Assembly (NCBI GenBank): GCA_003864495.1
Contig: PEDN01001352.1
Span: forward strand, 1,736,001 to 1,800,000
Length of the DNA: 64,000 bases
Reading direction: 5' to 3'
Origin: Nemopilema nomurai
Lineage: Eukaryota > Cnidaria > Scyphozoa > Rhizostomeae > Rhizostomatidae
In this document: positions 1 to 13,569 of the stretch, one piece after another
How the letters are laid out: every line of letters begins with the position of its first letter
Numbering within the stretch: the first letter of the stretch is position 1
The notes under the pieces: model-generated
Databases searched by the model: none
Told to the model about the DNA's origin: nothing
The model's input: only the letters and a program-made list of their open reading frames with translations
Position numbers and translations under genes: made by a program

Positions 1-979
1 CAGGCCTTTAAGTATGCCAAATTTCAATTTTTTACAGTCCAATTCTTCAAATGGTTCTTACTTTGTATCATGCTTTTAGGCCCCTTTTCTTCACGTTGCT
101 ATTGTTGATTACCTGTTTCTGCAAATTCTTACCCGTTTCTATCTAACAGTTTCTCTTACTTCTCAATAACTTGGCTAAGGCGACCCACTTTTTCTTATGG
201 CTTATAAATCTTCAACCCTTCCCACTGAGTTCCCTGTTTTGTTTATCATCACCTTAAAACTTTCCATTCCCATTATTTTTCCACAAATCCATTTCTAGAC
301 TTTTTGTTGTGATTTACAATTTTGCCTTTGTTCTATTGAGTTCTATAATATAGCTTATCCATACGAATAGACCTTGCATTTTATGTCCTGTTTATTTAAA
401 ATTTCCACGTTCGTTAACCAGATCAGTTAAGGCTTTAGGTCTGTGTTTAGACTTTCTCCCTTTCTTGCCCAAATTTTTCATCATGTCCTTTATTCATTTC
501 CCAGTTCATCAATCATCTTGATTCTTTTTCAACGACCTTGTGTGTTAATGATCCTTTTTCGCAATAATCTTTTTTCATACAATGTCATTGGTATGATTTC
601 CTAACACGCGTAAAATTCAAAATTATTTTTTCGTGCAGGGTCCGGAGTTTCGCACAGCCTCAAAAGGAATGGAAGGCATGATGCTTTCTTTATTTCATTG
701 AACTTCTTTATCATGCTATTTGCAGTTAATGAGAGTGAACGTATTGAATTGTTGCGATTTTTCATTATAACTATTGCTATAAAAGTTCCTTTTTTCTCTA
801 TTTTTCTCTCATTTTTTTCACTTCTCTGGCTTTTTTGTAGGTGTTTTTCATATCCTTTGTGTATCTCATTTTTCTGCTTTCGTTGCCATTCTGATAACGA
901 CAACTTTCACCGAAATTTTCAAGAAGTTATTTTAGCAGATTGTTTGCTATTTTGTTATTTTTGAGATGTCTCTTTGCAG
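1..979. other. Intron or upstream part of the USP34 gene; no exon recognised
   Basis: This stretch lies upstream of the first exon I can place for the deubiquitinase gene. It is T-rich and intron-like. A weak acceptor-like site near 639 is followed by a short open stretch to about 700, but no matching donor is visible, so I do not call an exon. The gene must extend upstream because the first placed exon starts in the middle of a large protein. Confidence 0.5.
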
Positions 980-3900
980 ATGTCAGCTGAAACCAAAGTT
1001 GTTCTTCACAAAGTAGGTTTTTTCATAGCTTTTGTTTAGTCTTGACTAGGTTATAAGAAGCAAAGGAATTATGATATGCTTAGTCTTTTTCTGGAAACAT
1101 TTACAGTCTGGAAACATTCTGACAAACCCTCATTTTCTTTTTAGCTTTACGTTTATTGTTTTCTTGGGGCCTAGAACTATTTCAAAGCTCATTCTCGCGG
1201 AATTTTTCTATGACGCTTTGCCAGCTCAGTACCCTCGAAGTCCTGTCCAAAAATTGAAAAAGTTGCAAAAAGATTTTTAATTTTAGAATGATTTCAGTAA
1301 TATTTTCTTTTTGCTATCATGACTTTGTTTGAAGTTTCCCTAACAGTGTCATTAAAACCTCATTTTTTTTTGGTATTTTCTAGATATACATTTATTTGCT
1401 CGACCTATTGAAGTATTTGCGGAAATATGCAGGTAAGTATCCCCTGTCACTTCGCAGCCATCTCATTCGTCTTAGGACTACGATTGAGGAAACTCGTCTA
1501 ATGTGCATTTCGTTCTCTTTCCATATTTATCATGATGTGCCTGAATTGACGGAATAATTTCGTAAGAAAGGAGTGTTCATAACTGCTCCCTTAAATCAGT
1601 TAATGCCCTTCCTGGACAATGTAATTATTGCATATAGAAGACCAATGACGTGCCAACAAACCTCTTATTTCAAATGAATCTGTAGCAGTTGGAAGTATAC
1701 GGATTTCAATCTCAGGACTTTCAATTTCCATTTATAAACTGGAAATCTGTAAGTTATCCGGTAGATAATAACGAAAGAACACTCCAACTCGAACTTCAAT
1801 ACTTCATCTTGTATTCTCACGCCTAGAACATAACGAACCGGGCGCATGCCCAACGTGAATACTAGGCTAATAACGTCACAAAACCGGTGCATGTTCTCTT
1901 TTCCATTCTTAATCTGTGTTGTTTTAGATGCAACTTTACACGGAACAACGAAGCTAGTCAACTTTTTCTCAGTTCTGAATTACTCTTTGGTATCCCAAGA
2001 GGAGAAATTGATGGTAACCTACTTCGATACTTTGATTTTTAATCTCAGTTATTGATCTTTCTACTATTTTTCAAGATCACTCTGAACTTTACTCTTAAAA
2101 GGCAAATCGTACAGGCCTGTTTATTTGCGGCTGATGAAGATTTTAGCGAAAAGCCTGTCCTTGCTACAAATTATCTGGTCTGTGTCCTTGATCTTTGAAT
2201 GCTAGATCGAAAGAGAGATGAATGTTGATGCAGCTCTTTACTCACACCATTTCTCTCCACATATCAGATATTTATCAGTTGCTTATTAATTTTATTTTAT
2301 AATTTCCTTCAAAGTTTACACCGTATAGTGCGGATTTGTGGAACGTCTTCTACCCAAAAATGACAGAGCCTGATATCGCAGTGCATTTCAATAAACAGGT
2401 ATCTAGTATTCTATGTTTACTCCTATCGTTCCTTTAAAACAGACCATTCTAAGGTCTAAGTGTAGACCACGCCAGCTAGTGTACTTGTCTTACGAGAAAT
2501 GATAGGTTTAAAAGTACTTTTTAAATTTAATAATAGCTACGTAACATTTGAATTCAAGGCAGCATGATATTTATCAGTATTTGATTTTTACAAGATGTTG
2601 GAGTGTTTATCTAAATTCCTTTGATTTTGAAGCTGATTTTTGTACCAAGACCCTTCTTGACATCAATCAACTTTTCAATTAGGAATTTTCATTTCTGAAA
2701 TTATCTTCCCACAGGCCTTGCTCACCTTCTGGTTTCATGTTTGCATCTCCTGCGAAGAAAATATCAGATTCATCACTGAGACGCCTGAGGTTTCCCAAAA
2801 CATCGCCTACAACTACATTCTGTAAGTCTAAAAGTCGCTATTACATGCATCCTTGCCACAGAAGCTGTACTTGTTATCCTCGTTTGAGTTCCTTTTAGTG
2901 CCATCATTTCAAGTAGCCACGCCCGTTGTGAATTCACAGATCTTTTAGAAAGAGCTGCTTGGGTTTCCCCCTGTTTTTCCTGTTTTTTCCTGTTTTTCCT
3001 GTTTTGGAAGAAACATACAATCCGATTTAATGAAGATCTCCTTTAATGTCCGAGAGAGTGAAAAAAATTTACATCTAATTTTATCAGTCATTTTTGTAAC
3101 AGTTTATCACGCCTGGATGTTTTTCATTTCGCTCATATTAATTTTTTAATAAGACTGTTTTTTCTTTTAAACATATTCTCTACGAACCTAATTTTTATTT
3201 CCCTATTGCATCCTTTTCGACCTCAAACGTTAAGTTACCATGGCTGCCATGTTAATCCTTTCTTATGGCTTTCAAAGGTCTTATAGTAACAATGACTTTA
3301 AAACTTCTGCGTAAATTCAGAGTAGATTAGAAAATATACTTTGAGTAGTGAGAAAAGCTCACTTTTTATGCATTTCAATGTCTTCCGCAGTATTAATATT
3401 TGCCATGATGCTTAAGATGTTGAATTTTTTCACATATTCTGACAAGAGGAACAAACATGTGCATATTTTTAACTGATAATTGCCAATTCAATCATATGGC
3501 AGTTTTTATTTGTAAGTACTCTATCTTTGGTGGTTGCAAGTCTCTGAGAAATTTGATTGTTTGGTTCCAGGTCGAATGACGAGCCTGAAGTGATTGCCTT
3601 CAACAGAAACGCACTGCCAGTTTACTACGGGCTTCTGCGCGTTGCTTGCCAGTATTCGCCGGAGTTCTGTCAGCAATTGGCAAACCACCGAAACATGACT
3701 TGGGCCTTCAAGCATTTGACGCCTAGAATCAACCAGTACCCTCAGGTAGCTGTCTTTATAATTCCTTGTTCAATACGTAACCGATTATAACTTTTTAAAG
3801 CTTTACACAAAGTGAAATTCATGTACTCAAAAGGTGTTTAAAATTTAGAATCCCCCGTAGGACTCTGTGACTGACTTTCAGAGTTTGTGTGCAAAGTTAT

Positions 3901-6900
3901 TGAGATTGCGGGCCCTTTTAGGTTTATTTACTTAAAACATCGTATTACATTTTATTGGCAAAATAGAAATAGTCAATGAGGAAATGCTTTGTAGATTTTG
4001 GGTGGGTGTCTTCATGCACAACCCCATATTAAAGACCACGCGCTTTGACTAAATGACATTTTCTGCAAATCCACTAATTTTTTATCCATCAAAAGCATAC
4101 TATTTACAGAAAGTAGTTTGCGGTGCCATTTTTAGTAGAAATATACTCAGTATTTTTGGATGCAGTACGAACCGCAGATATAGTGTTTACTAAGACATCG
4201 CCACAACCTTGCCCCAAAAGTCTAGGCATTGTCCTCGATTGTCAGCATTGTCGTGCTTTTCCTAGGCTGTGGAGGAGCTCTTCAATCTGCTCGGCCTCTT
4301 CACCAGCAACCGGCAGGCGGACGAGAACCCGGAGCTGGTGAATGCTTTCCGAGCCAAGGCGGTCGCGCTGTTCAGCTCTTCCATTGATGGCCAATCAGCC
4401 TGGACAACACTGATCAGGTACGTCCTTTTGCTGTTACCACAAGCTTTCTAGCAAGCATATAACCCTGAATGTTAGTAGTTAACTGTTCAGCTCAATTTTA
4501 CTGATTCTACTTTTTTAGCTTTATATGATTAGCCTATCAGAGATGGCTAATTTGCTGCACGTATGTCTTTAAGAGTTATGAAGTGACACCCACTTAAAGT
4601 TTTCACACCTCCATTCCAGTGCCTACAAGGTTTTGCTGCAGTCTGAGGAAGAATACCTTACTGTGGCTGCCAACAACGGCCTAACCACTTTATCAGAGGT
4701 ATGTTGTCACATGACTTTGCAAAGGGGCTCGTAAAGTAATCATGCTGTAACTTCTGTTGAGCGATTTCGTGAAAGAAGCGTGCATTAATAAGCTCATGGC
4801 GCTCGCCTCCGTTTCTTTTGTTATTTTATTTCCATCAAAATCGTCCTATTGTACGTCAATGTTGTGGTTTCTCCTTTCAAACATTCTGTTATTTTCAGCA
4901 TCCTTGTCTAATGAATGCAATCCTGTTGATGACGTTTTCCGTTTTTTTCCTTCCTCCAAGGCGTTGTTTACGCTATTTGTCATGTACTACGAAGCTACGG
5001 CCTGCAACGTCGAAGATGACATTGCAGAGGTCTTGGACATCCTGCTCAATGTATTAAAATTCTGTTTGAAGCATAGAGACCGTCAAGGTAAAGTCTTTTT
5101 GCAAAAGCTGTGATAGTGTCCTTCGTTACAGCCTCAATGTTTAATGAAAGGCTTCAGGCACTAACTACATTTCAACAGTAATGGAATGTTTATCAAAATA
5201 GTGCTAAGCTCTTCCAAAGTTTAGCTGTTGTAAATTTCGTGTTGTTTTGCATTGACATGGAATGTGCTGCCATTGATAGTCAGCAAATTGTGCATGCTAA
5301 TGCATGAAGGATTCTTTTTTGTTTTTCAAATGTGCTCTTTTTTATTTAGAAATACAGCGGGGTCTCTTCAGCTGGAAAGAGAGGAGGGAAGTCATGCAAA
5401 AACTCGCATCAATGCTGAATTCTTACTCTCCAAGGAAGATACGGCATTCGTGTACCGGTGAGACGTCGATCTCTTTTGTTGCTTTTTGTAAATGATTATT
5501 TCTTTCTCTCCATATGGTATTACAATGCACACTGCTTTGTGCGTCCATTTCGCTGTTAGCAGGTATATAGTTCAGAAGTTACAAAGGTTCCCTTTACTTT
5601 GTTACTATGATGAACCTCTTGGTTGTTAAAGCACTGCATTTACAAATGTGAGTACATCATTTCTGTACGATTTTCATGATGGTCTTTTACTCTGTAGAAC
5701 TTCTCACTTCATTGCTGATGCATTACAATGAGGACACAATCGAAACGTTGGCGCCGATCATATATCAGTCGCATGTGTCAATCGGAAACCAGCAAAACCC
5801 ACGTATGTACAGAGCTGGTTTGTAGGAATCATCAAATCATTCCGCTAATCACTTCAATCACACAGCTATGAAGACAAAGCACGCTCCAATGATAAACTAA
5901 CGAGCCAGTTTGGATCTAGTTTGCCGTTTCGAGGAAATGCGAAAAGTGATTCTTATTTGCGAGAGCGATGCTTGATCTTCAATAAGAGATCGCATCATTT
6001 GAGGTTGCTTTAATTTCATTGTCGTTATAAAGAAGATTCTCAAGTTGCTTGGGCTATGTTGATGATAATAAACAATAGTCTGTTTGTTCTATTATACAAC
6101 TGTCAATGATTTATAGAAAATAATTTAAGTCAATACTGCCATAGAAAACTTAAACTTCTTTATGCTTATATCTTCGCAAAGTGTTTTAAAAAAAACACAA
6201 ATGATGCTGCCTAATTTTAGCGGTTCCTGGACAGTTTTTCCCAAGACGGGGGAACAAACCTTTGCCAAGAAAGCTCTCTATAGCTCCACGAATTCCAGAA
6301 CTAAATATGGTTCTACACCCGGCATACATTGAAACTCAAAAGGTAAGAGACTGTCTTTCATGAATCTTGTATAGAATCTGATTACGTCATGCATGTTATG
6401 TCATTTCTATTCGTGGTATGTGTCACACTCTCTGTGTATATACATTGGTGACTCTGTCATGTTTCACCGTGTTTGGACCACAGCAAAGTTTACCATGGTT
6501 TGTCACAAAATTTGCCGTGCCGCGTGTGTTGCGGCGAACTTTTTTTCCCAGCCAATCCCTTGAAGCAACTATAGATTGATTAATATGTTTTAATTTGTGG
6601 ATCATTAAAACAGGGCCTGTAAATAATGACCACCTTACGGCACACTAAAGACTCACAAAGCAAGCTGAAGCTAGTATTTGCATTGCGCTCTGTAATCGTT
6701 GCGCTCTCTATATAGACTATAGTCAACAGCAGACTTCCTTGCAACACTCGTTTGTGTTTTTCCTAAATCATTGATCCTTATCTACAATTTAATCAATTTC
6801 TTTTCATGTGCTTTGATAGCTTTTATTGGAACCGATTATCATCAGTTGTAACTTTTGTATCAATGCAAGTCCCTGTTTCCTGGAAAGCATGAAACTGCCT

Positions 6901-9900
6901 AATTCTGCTGCGGACGAAACTAAATTCATGATGATTTATGGAATCTGAATTTTCCTTCAGGGCATTGATGAAGTGTACGATCAGGCGCTGGTTGATTATT
7001 TCTCTGATTATCACCAGTTTGTGGACAAATTGTGTCGCTATGCATTAAACGCTGACCAAGTTCCCCGAGTAATCATTGAAATCAGTAAGTATGGTTTGTA
7101 GGTGTTTTATTCACTGAAAGCCACAGCTTATTTTATTAGTTTGGCTTTTCTTAGACCCATATTGCTACGATCTGTTTGTTGTTATTGAGCCAGCGTAAGT
7201 TGCACTCAAGCAGTGAATAAAATGCATTGAATTGAGTTCTTTTGGCCCTAAGGAAACACAATTCTGCGGTGGCTTTTGCATGCCTTGCGTTTGTTTTTAA
7301 AGCATGCTCTTTTGAGACTTTGTGTTTTTCGATGCGTCAAAATCTCTTAATAATCAAGAAACTTTGCAGTAACATGTTGGTTCATCTCGTACGGTCTATT
7401 GTGTCTGATTGCATTAATCACCGTAAGTTTCCAGGAAATATAATGCATGATCTTCAAGGACCTCTGCCGATATTGTTACAGTGTTCTCCATTTCCTCCCC
7501 TATTTTTGTGAACTTGATGCAACATTTCAGCGTTGTCAGTGTCTTTCGGCTCCAATAGTTAACATGAGAAATGATTTCACTCACTCAACAGCCTAGTGTG
7601 TTTTTCAAAAGTTTCTTTACTAATCATTCTCTAGGTTGCATTCTTGGTGTCGAGGCAATTCCACTGAGGCTGCATCTTTTCCCCAGGCTATGGTTAGAGG
7701 TAAAGAACAAATCTCAGGAGGTCTGTTTGCGTGCATTTTTTCATCACAATCTGTTGTATTTTTCTAGTTGCCTTTCACTGGTGGGTCCAGTCACACTTAC
7801 CAGAAAAAGATTTTATTCATACATACACACATAAATTTCTAGGTTCTACTATATTTCTAAGATCACGAAAACTTTCTAGGAAAATATTTTGCCTTTGCAA
7901 AGTTTTAAATATTAAAGAGTATTCATATAACAAGGTCCAATCGGCGTTCGAGTAACAATATCTAAGGCAATAAAAATTGTTGACCCATCAAACACATTTG
8001 TGTGCAATACTTTGCACCCTAAAACGCTATGTGCTGCTAAATTAATTGAAAAAATTGCTATGTTGTGCTTAGCGTATAAAAGTTTGTTCTGCTCAAAGGC
8101 ACAAGAATTTACTAAAGAGTTTGATTTGCAAAATGGCATGAAACTATTACAAATTACTTTTGTTTTTAGAACCTACGTTTCAGGGGCTGTTTAGAAAAGT
8201 TAGCGCAATGCGATCCATTCATAGAGGTATGTACGGAGGCAAATCTTCAAATCTGCCAATCTTTCTTACGTCTCAGTTTTTCAGCATATCCCTATTTTTT
8301 CATTTTTTTAGTTTCTACGTCAGCCTGACTTGTTCTCACTTCATTTTCCAGTACATTGACACAATCCTTGCTGAAGAAAGGGAATCTTTATCAAATACAT
8401 CTGTTTTTAGTTTTATGCTTCAATTTTTGCCAAAGGTATGAGCTCATTTTGTCTAATACTTATTCCTTTATTTATTAGTATTATATTCATTAATTTGCTA
8501 TTCGTTTTCGGTACCTCTTTACCAGAAGGAAGCTACAGTTGATCTACTTCAAACATAATTTTCAGAGCACCTTAGGGAAGACTTTTTAGCCAAGGAAAAT
8601 TTTCTCTATCGGTGTTACTGCTTCGAACTGCAAAAAATTTATTTTAGTTAGAGCTCAACACGTAATTAAAGCGCTACTTCGAGTTTGCCTGCCACTTTGG
8701 TTATATTTAAGTTTCATTTCAAGCTCTGAATGACAAAAACTCTTTTCAACTTTTGTTCCTCAGATGCCGCAATACCCCCACCTTCTCTCATCTCCGTCTT
8801 TTCTCATTCATTGTAACTAAAATAACCGTTTCTATGTATTCGTGATAGATCCACATGCGTATTTTGAGTGGTCAGAAGCAGAGCCTTGTCAACACGGTGG
8901 TGAGTAAAGTGATAGCAGACTGCACGGTTTTCAATGAAGAGGAAGATGACGAACTCATGAAGACTGCTCATCGAACAAACGGGGTACGCCGCATCTATTA
9001 GTCTCACGTTCAAAGCCCAAGATTAGTTCTATGCGCAGCCCTTAAGTTACATTTAATTACAAACATAACAAATATGCCTTCTCAAAGAGCACCTACGTTG
9101 CTATATACTTGTTGTGGCTCTTTCAGAAGTGGAAGCACTAGACAACCCAACTGAGTTCGCTTATCATTCAAGAGCAGGCAAGCTGTAAATGTGACTTGAT
9201 TGGCTGCCGTTTCATTGTCATATGTGACATCCATGTTTTAAAAATGTTTCACAAAATGTTTCCTAGCTTGGCAACCATGTCTTATGACAAATTGGACCAA
9301 AAAGTTTTCACACGAATGTTGAAGATCGTCAAAAATGAATCCCTCATAACGCGCGAATTACATCTATTGAATTCATTTCGGACCAGATAATCTTAAGTTA
9401 GGCTTTTCAAAATAAGAAGTGGAATTATTATGCCAATTGTTCCTAAATGTATATTGTGGACAATGAGAATGTGTGATGTTTGAAATGAATTATAAATTTA
9501 CAAAAAAATCATATACCTTTGGAACCGTAAGAAAATGACATTAGAGTATCTTTAGAGGTTTTGGCGTGGTGGCTCCAATTTGATGTTGGTATTCAACAGA
9601 ATCCTATTTCATTTGATCACTTTACCTTTCATCATAGTGTTGTGAATTTTCTATTTTTAGGATTTAAGAGCACTTTCGCTACTTTTCGCCGTTTCCTCAC
9701 CAAAAGAGCTGACTGTAGGATCATTGTTGACTAGCAGTTTAGAGACTCTCTCTGACCGATGCCAACTTTACAAAGATCGGAAATCTCAACAGAAAGAGAA
9801 TGCTCCAGAAGAAATTACAACCTCGCTTGCTAGCGAGACAGGTAAAAAATTGTGCTCATGCTTTCGGCTTCTTTCCTTTAACGATCTTTTTAAACTCTAA

Positions 9901-10717
9901 CTTGCAGTTGTATACTTTTTTAAAGTGCCCTTAGCAAAATCTTTTAGTTCCATGTCCTGTTAAATAGATTTTGAAGTATCTTATAGGATGCTAATTTGCG
10001 ATTTGCGTTCTCTTTTTTATACATCTTCCTTTTATATACACAGACATGTGTACACATGCGTAATTTGTTACACGCATAGATTTTGTTAAAGGAGTATCCT
10101 CTATCAATTTACGCCTATTAGTCGTCTAGATTTAAGCACCGTTAAAGGTCCTTGTAAACGTTTCTTTGCTTTTTGTCTCAGATGCTGATAAAGGGACTAC
10201 AGATACTTTGGATGCAGATGCGGGTTGCTCATCTAAAGACAATAAAGACTCTTCACCAGTGGACGCAGAAGTGGTAGGAGACGAAAAACGAACTGACGAT
10301 CAGCAAATTTCATCAGAAGACAAGCAAATACCGGTTTCGGAGCCACCTACGAAGAAGCGAAAACAAGAAGAACAAGTGAAGCCGGTTGAAGAGAAGGAAG
10401 AGAGGGTCCCTGGGGATATGGAAGATGGTGCCAGCAAGGAGAGTGGCAGTAGTTGCAAGATGGAAGATGCAAGCCAGTTCAAAGCAGACGAGGGATCAGA
10501 CGATGGCCTGCACAATGAAGATTCCTCAGACAGCATTTCGTCGATATCGTCGACCGATAGTGAAAAATTAGAGAAAATGGACAGATGCTCGGGGCACCAA
10601 ACCGGAGAAATAAACAAGTCCCTCCATCAACCGCCGCAGACTACTATTGTCGATATGTTAAAAAAGAGTTCGAATGAGCTCCTTAGCAGCTTACAAAGGT
10701 ATTACGGCGGTAAATGA
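980..10717 (+). CDS. USP34: USP34-like ubiquitin carboxyl-terminal hydrolase, C-terminal part (20 exons, 5' end outside window)
   Basis: USP34 is a very large animal deubiquitinase acting in Wnt/axin and DNA-damage signalling. Exons read from GT..AG sites are 980-1012, 1384-1432, 1928-2013, 2115-2177, 2315-2398, 2715-2821, 3571-3745, 4266-4417, 4620-4698, 4961-5087, 5350-5457, 5698-5802, 6221-6342, 6961-7084, 7635-7720, 8170-8226, 8352-8435, 8849-8983, 9661-9841 and 10182-10717. They total 2,493 nt and every phase joins. Stretches such as LPVYYGLLR, MTWAFKHLTP, SAWTTLI, YYEATACNV, LNSYSPRK, YDQALVDYFSDYHQFV and GDLRAL-type DLRALSLL match human USP34 in order, as I recall it. This is the helical repeat region after the catalytic core, so no Cys/His active-site boxes are present. 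The exon at 2115-2177 has a weak donor and is the least certain. USP9X and USP24 are the alternatives, but the alignment order favours USP34. Confidence 0.9.
10182..10717 (+). CDS. USP34: USP34 terminal exon: acidic, low-complexity tail with basic nuclear-signal-like patch
   Basis: The last coding exon follows a clear pyrimidine-rich acceptor (tttttgtctcag) and runs to a TGA at 10715-10717. About 177 codons are rich in Asp, Glu, Ser and Lys, which suggests a disordered tail. A PPTKKRKQEE patch resembles a monopartite nuclear localisation signal. Human USP34 has a comparable basic patch followed by an acidic serine-rich tail, as I recall. The final segment (TIVDMLKKSSNELLSSL) looks like an amphipathic helix and sits where vertebrate USP34 also ends in a helical segment. 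No canonical AATAAA is evident in the next few hundred bases; an AAAATAAG at about 10796 is the nearest poor match. Confidence 0.8.
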
Positions 10718-11054
10718 TATTAATTCAATTTAGATGTTTTTAAGTGTATTTAAAAGGTCTTCTTGACTCTTTGAAATTCCATTAGCAGAACCTTGAAAAT
10801 AAGGGTGTTTGTTTCGTTTTAAAAGCACCTGTTAGGCGAGCACAGTTGGGCCCGCTTTCATGCCCCAGGGGACTTGAATCTTCATCAGGGTGTAAAAGTC
10901 TTCGTTTATGCTGGACGAGGGGAAAACTGTTGGTTGGCACATCATTTTCAAAATCTCATTTTGTAACGTTTTGGCTGCTGCTGTCAAAGTTCTCAGAAAA
11001 GTATGCCAGGGTGGGTTGCATAACCGTGGTGATGATTATCTTGATGGCATCAAC

Positions 11055-11217
11055 GTGAACATCATTCCATCTAAGACAGTCACGTGAACATCATTCGATC
11101 TAAGACAGTCACGTGAACATCATTCCATCTAAGACAGTCACGTGAACATCATTCGATCTAAGACAGTCAAGTGAACATCATTCCATCTAAGACAGTCACG
11201 TGAACATCATTCCATTT
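11055..11217. repeat. 29-bp tandem repeat, 5.6 copies, with CACGTG at unit junctions
   Basis: Five full units and a partial sixth start at 11055, 11084, 11113, 11142, 11171 and 11200. The unit reads gtgaacatcattccatctaa followed by gacagtcac. Most junctions create the palindrome CACGTG (one is CAAGTG, and the first is AACGTG). Units alternate between ATTCCATC and ATTCGATC, so the array is really built from a 58-bp dimer. It lies ~340 bp downstream of the USP34 stop codon. Confidence 0.9.
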
Positions 11218-13533
11218 TATGTTTTGTTGAAGCTAAAAGCCACTTCGTTTTGCTAAGTTTTGGGATGCATGCCACCAACTTTCTTATTTCTCAGATCCTG
11301 GCTCCTCTTTTTGTACCCTTTTAAGTTTATTCTCATTTTCAAGGCTTAGATTCATATTTTAAAGTTCTGAACTAAAATCCCCCGTTATTTCAAATTACTT
11401 AGTAGTCCAATACTTCTAGGAAAAACAATTCTGAATGTTCAGTGCAATATTTCTGTCGTTCATGTTCGCTTCTCTTGACATATAGGCTGGCTGCCTTTCT
11501 GGGACTTTCCCTTCAATTAATGTTGTAGGTACACTGCCCATTGTGATAATAATGAAAGCAGAAAGTGTTATTCTTCTCTTGCCCGTCCATGTGCTATTTT
11601 CTACCTGCATTTCCTTTCCGTCATCCACATTCGGCGACTCCTGTCCGTTAGTTTTCACATGACAAAAAATAGAAGTTCAAAAGGGAAATTCCAATTCTTG
11701 AGAAGGTAAAGCCTTTAATTTCATCATAAAAGAGGAATCTTATAGTGCTACAGCGGTTTTTTCTTACGGGAAGTTCTTTAAACAAGAGTAGTGTCATTTC
11801 ACGTGAAATAACAGGGTTTTAGTTTCTTAATATTTTCGTGAAAATTCTCATCTTGAGTAGCATATTGTTTTTTCGCCCTTGGTACTCGAATATCATTTGG
11901 TCATTATTTCCTGGCCGCCCTGAAATACGTAATTTATCAAGATTTCTAACAATTTTCAAAGTAATGTTGATTCTCAATTTCAAGGCAGAAACTCTTCAAG
12001 CAACAGTTTATAGTCACTTAGTTGAAATCGCAGTCTAGGGAACAATGGAACCACGAACCATGTTTATATTATCTGCTTGCTTAGTCTTCGACCTCAACGA
12101 CAGGGCAGTATGTGACGCTATGAATCTCTAATGGCAGCAACCAATAATGCATTTCTTTCAGACTTTTTCTTGCAAAGGTCTGGTTATACTCCAGTATGAC
12201 AAAGGCACGTATTATAAGGACAGAATTCTTTAGACTCTTGTCAAAAGACTCAAAGCATCAGTACAATGCGACAAGATTTACACGATTTTTGTAAGCCAAT
12301 CAGCTCCTCTGGGGACTACTGAAACAGAGAGTTCCCGGATGGCTGTCGTCGCCTTCATTGCTTCGATGATTTGAGCAGAAGCAGTGTTTTTCATTTCTGT
12401 GACTGGCCAACTCAGAACTCTGACAAAATGAGTTCGTTTTCAGATGGAACTGTATACCTAGACCATTTGTGCTTTGCAAAGGTAGAGATGGGTCCCAAGT
12501 TGTCGACGCGGCGCGCACCGAGAATCAGGCCTGGAACTAGCAAAAAGAAAATTGTCAATGTTTCATTGTTTTCAATTTTTGCCTACCATGGTCACCCAAT
12601 GACAACTTATGACCAGGCGAAGGTATGAAGATACTTTTTTAATATAGCGCAACAAAAAATTAGAAGCATGACTTCTCGTTTTTTAGTTTAATGCAGTTCT
12701 CAGTGGTTGAAAAACTTGGCAACCGCAGAAACAGAAGAAGTCTACTCTTCTACGTTGTCATAACTAAAGACAAAACTGTTTCTCATTATTGTCAAAAACA
12801 TAAATCTTTCTATGCTGCCAGTGGGCCAGATCTTTTTAAAAGGGTGCTAAAGGCTGGGGGCGCCCGGTTGTGCTGTATCATCGTAGTATAGTGTAGCAAT
12901 ATTCACAAGCTAAGTACTTCAGTCTTTATGAGGGCGCATAAATGCAATATCAAAAGCCAATCATCAGTTTGAATTTATCAATGATTAGGCTAATTGCCGT
13001 TCCTAGAATTCCCGTTATGGGCAGGTCCTTTTGTAAACAAGGCCAAGAAAATCAACAATAACTAATCATAATTATAATTGTCAAAGAATATTTTGGAATC
13101 GATTATTGATATTTTTTCGTCACCACAGCAACAAGAAAACTCAGGCTCAATTACTTGAACTGCATCTTCACGTGCTTTTTTGCTCTTTCTGCCCTGGGCG
13201 GCTCGATGCGGAAGAATCTGTTTTGTAAATTGTTTAAAATGTATATAGAGGAACCAAATTCATCTAATTTATAAATTCTTCTAAAATGATATGCACAAAA
13301 TATGAAGAAATGGAAGAGCCGCGGTGTTTGAACGAAATTCAATGCGTTTTCCTTGCTGACGCGTTTCCCTTTTTACAAAATTATACCAGGCTGCTCACTT
13401 TATGGAGCAAGGTTCATGTTCTTGCCAAATCAACTGGGTTTGGTCTGTTTTGAATTGATTTTAATTCCCTCGGTCATAGAACACGAGACTTACAAGTCAA
13501 AATTATTGTCAGCCAATGATGTCAGAAATGTAA

Positions 13534-13569
13534 CACGAAAACGAGAATTGATGTATTCTCGTTTTCGTG
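13534..13569. repeat. Perfect 15-bp inverted repeat with 6-nt loop
   Basis: The left arm at 13534-13548 (CACGAAAACGAGAAT) is the exact reverse complement of the right arm at 13555-13569, with TGATGT between them. No T-run follows directly. It could be a cruciform site, part of a small hairpin element, or a folded RNA if transcribed. Confidence 0.85.

Noticed and set aside
1846..2055. Plus-strand 69-codon frame starting at 1846
   Set aside because: Only the part 1928-2013 is a real USP34 exon, bounded by ttttag and gtaacc; the rest is intron.
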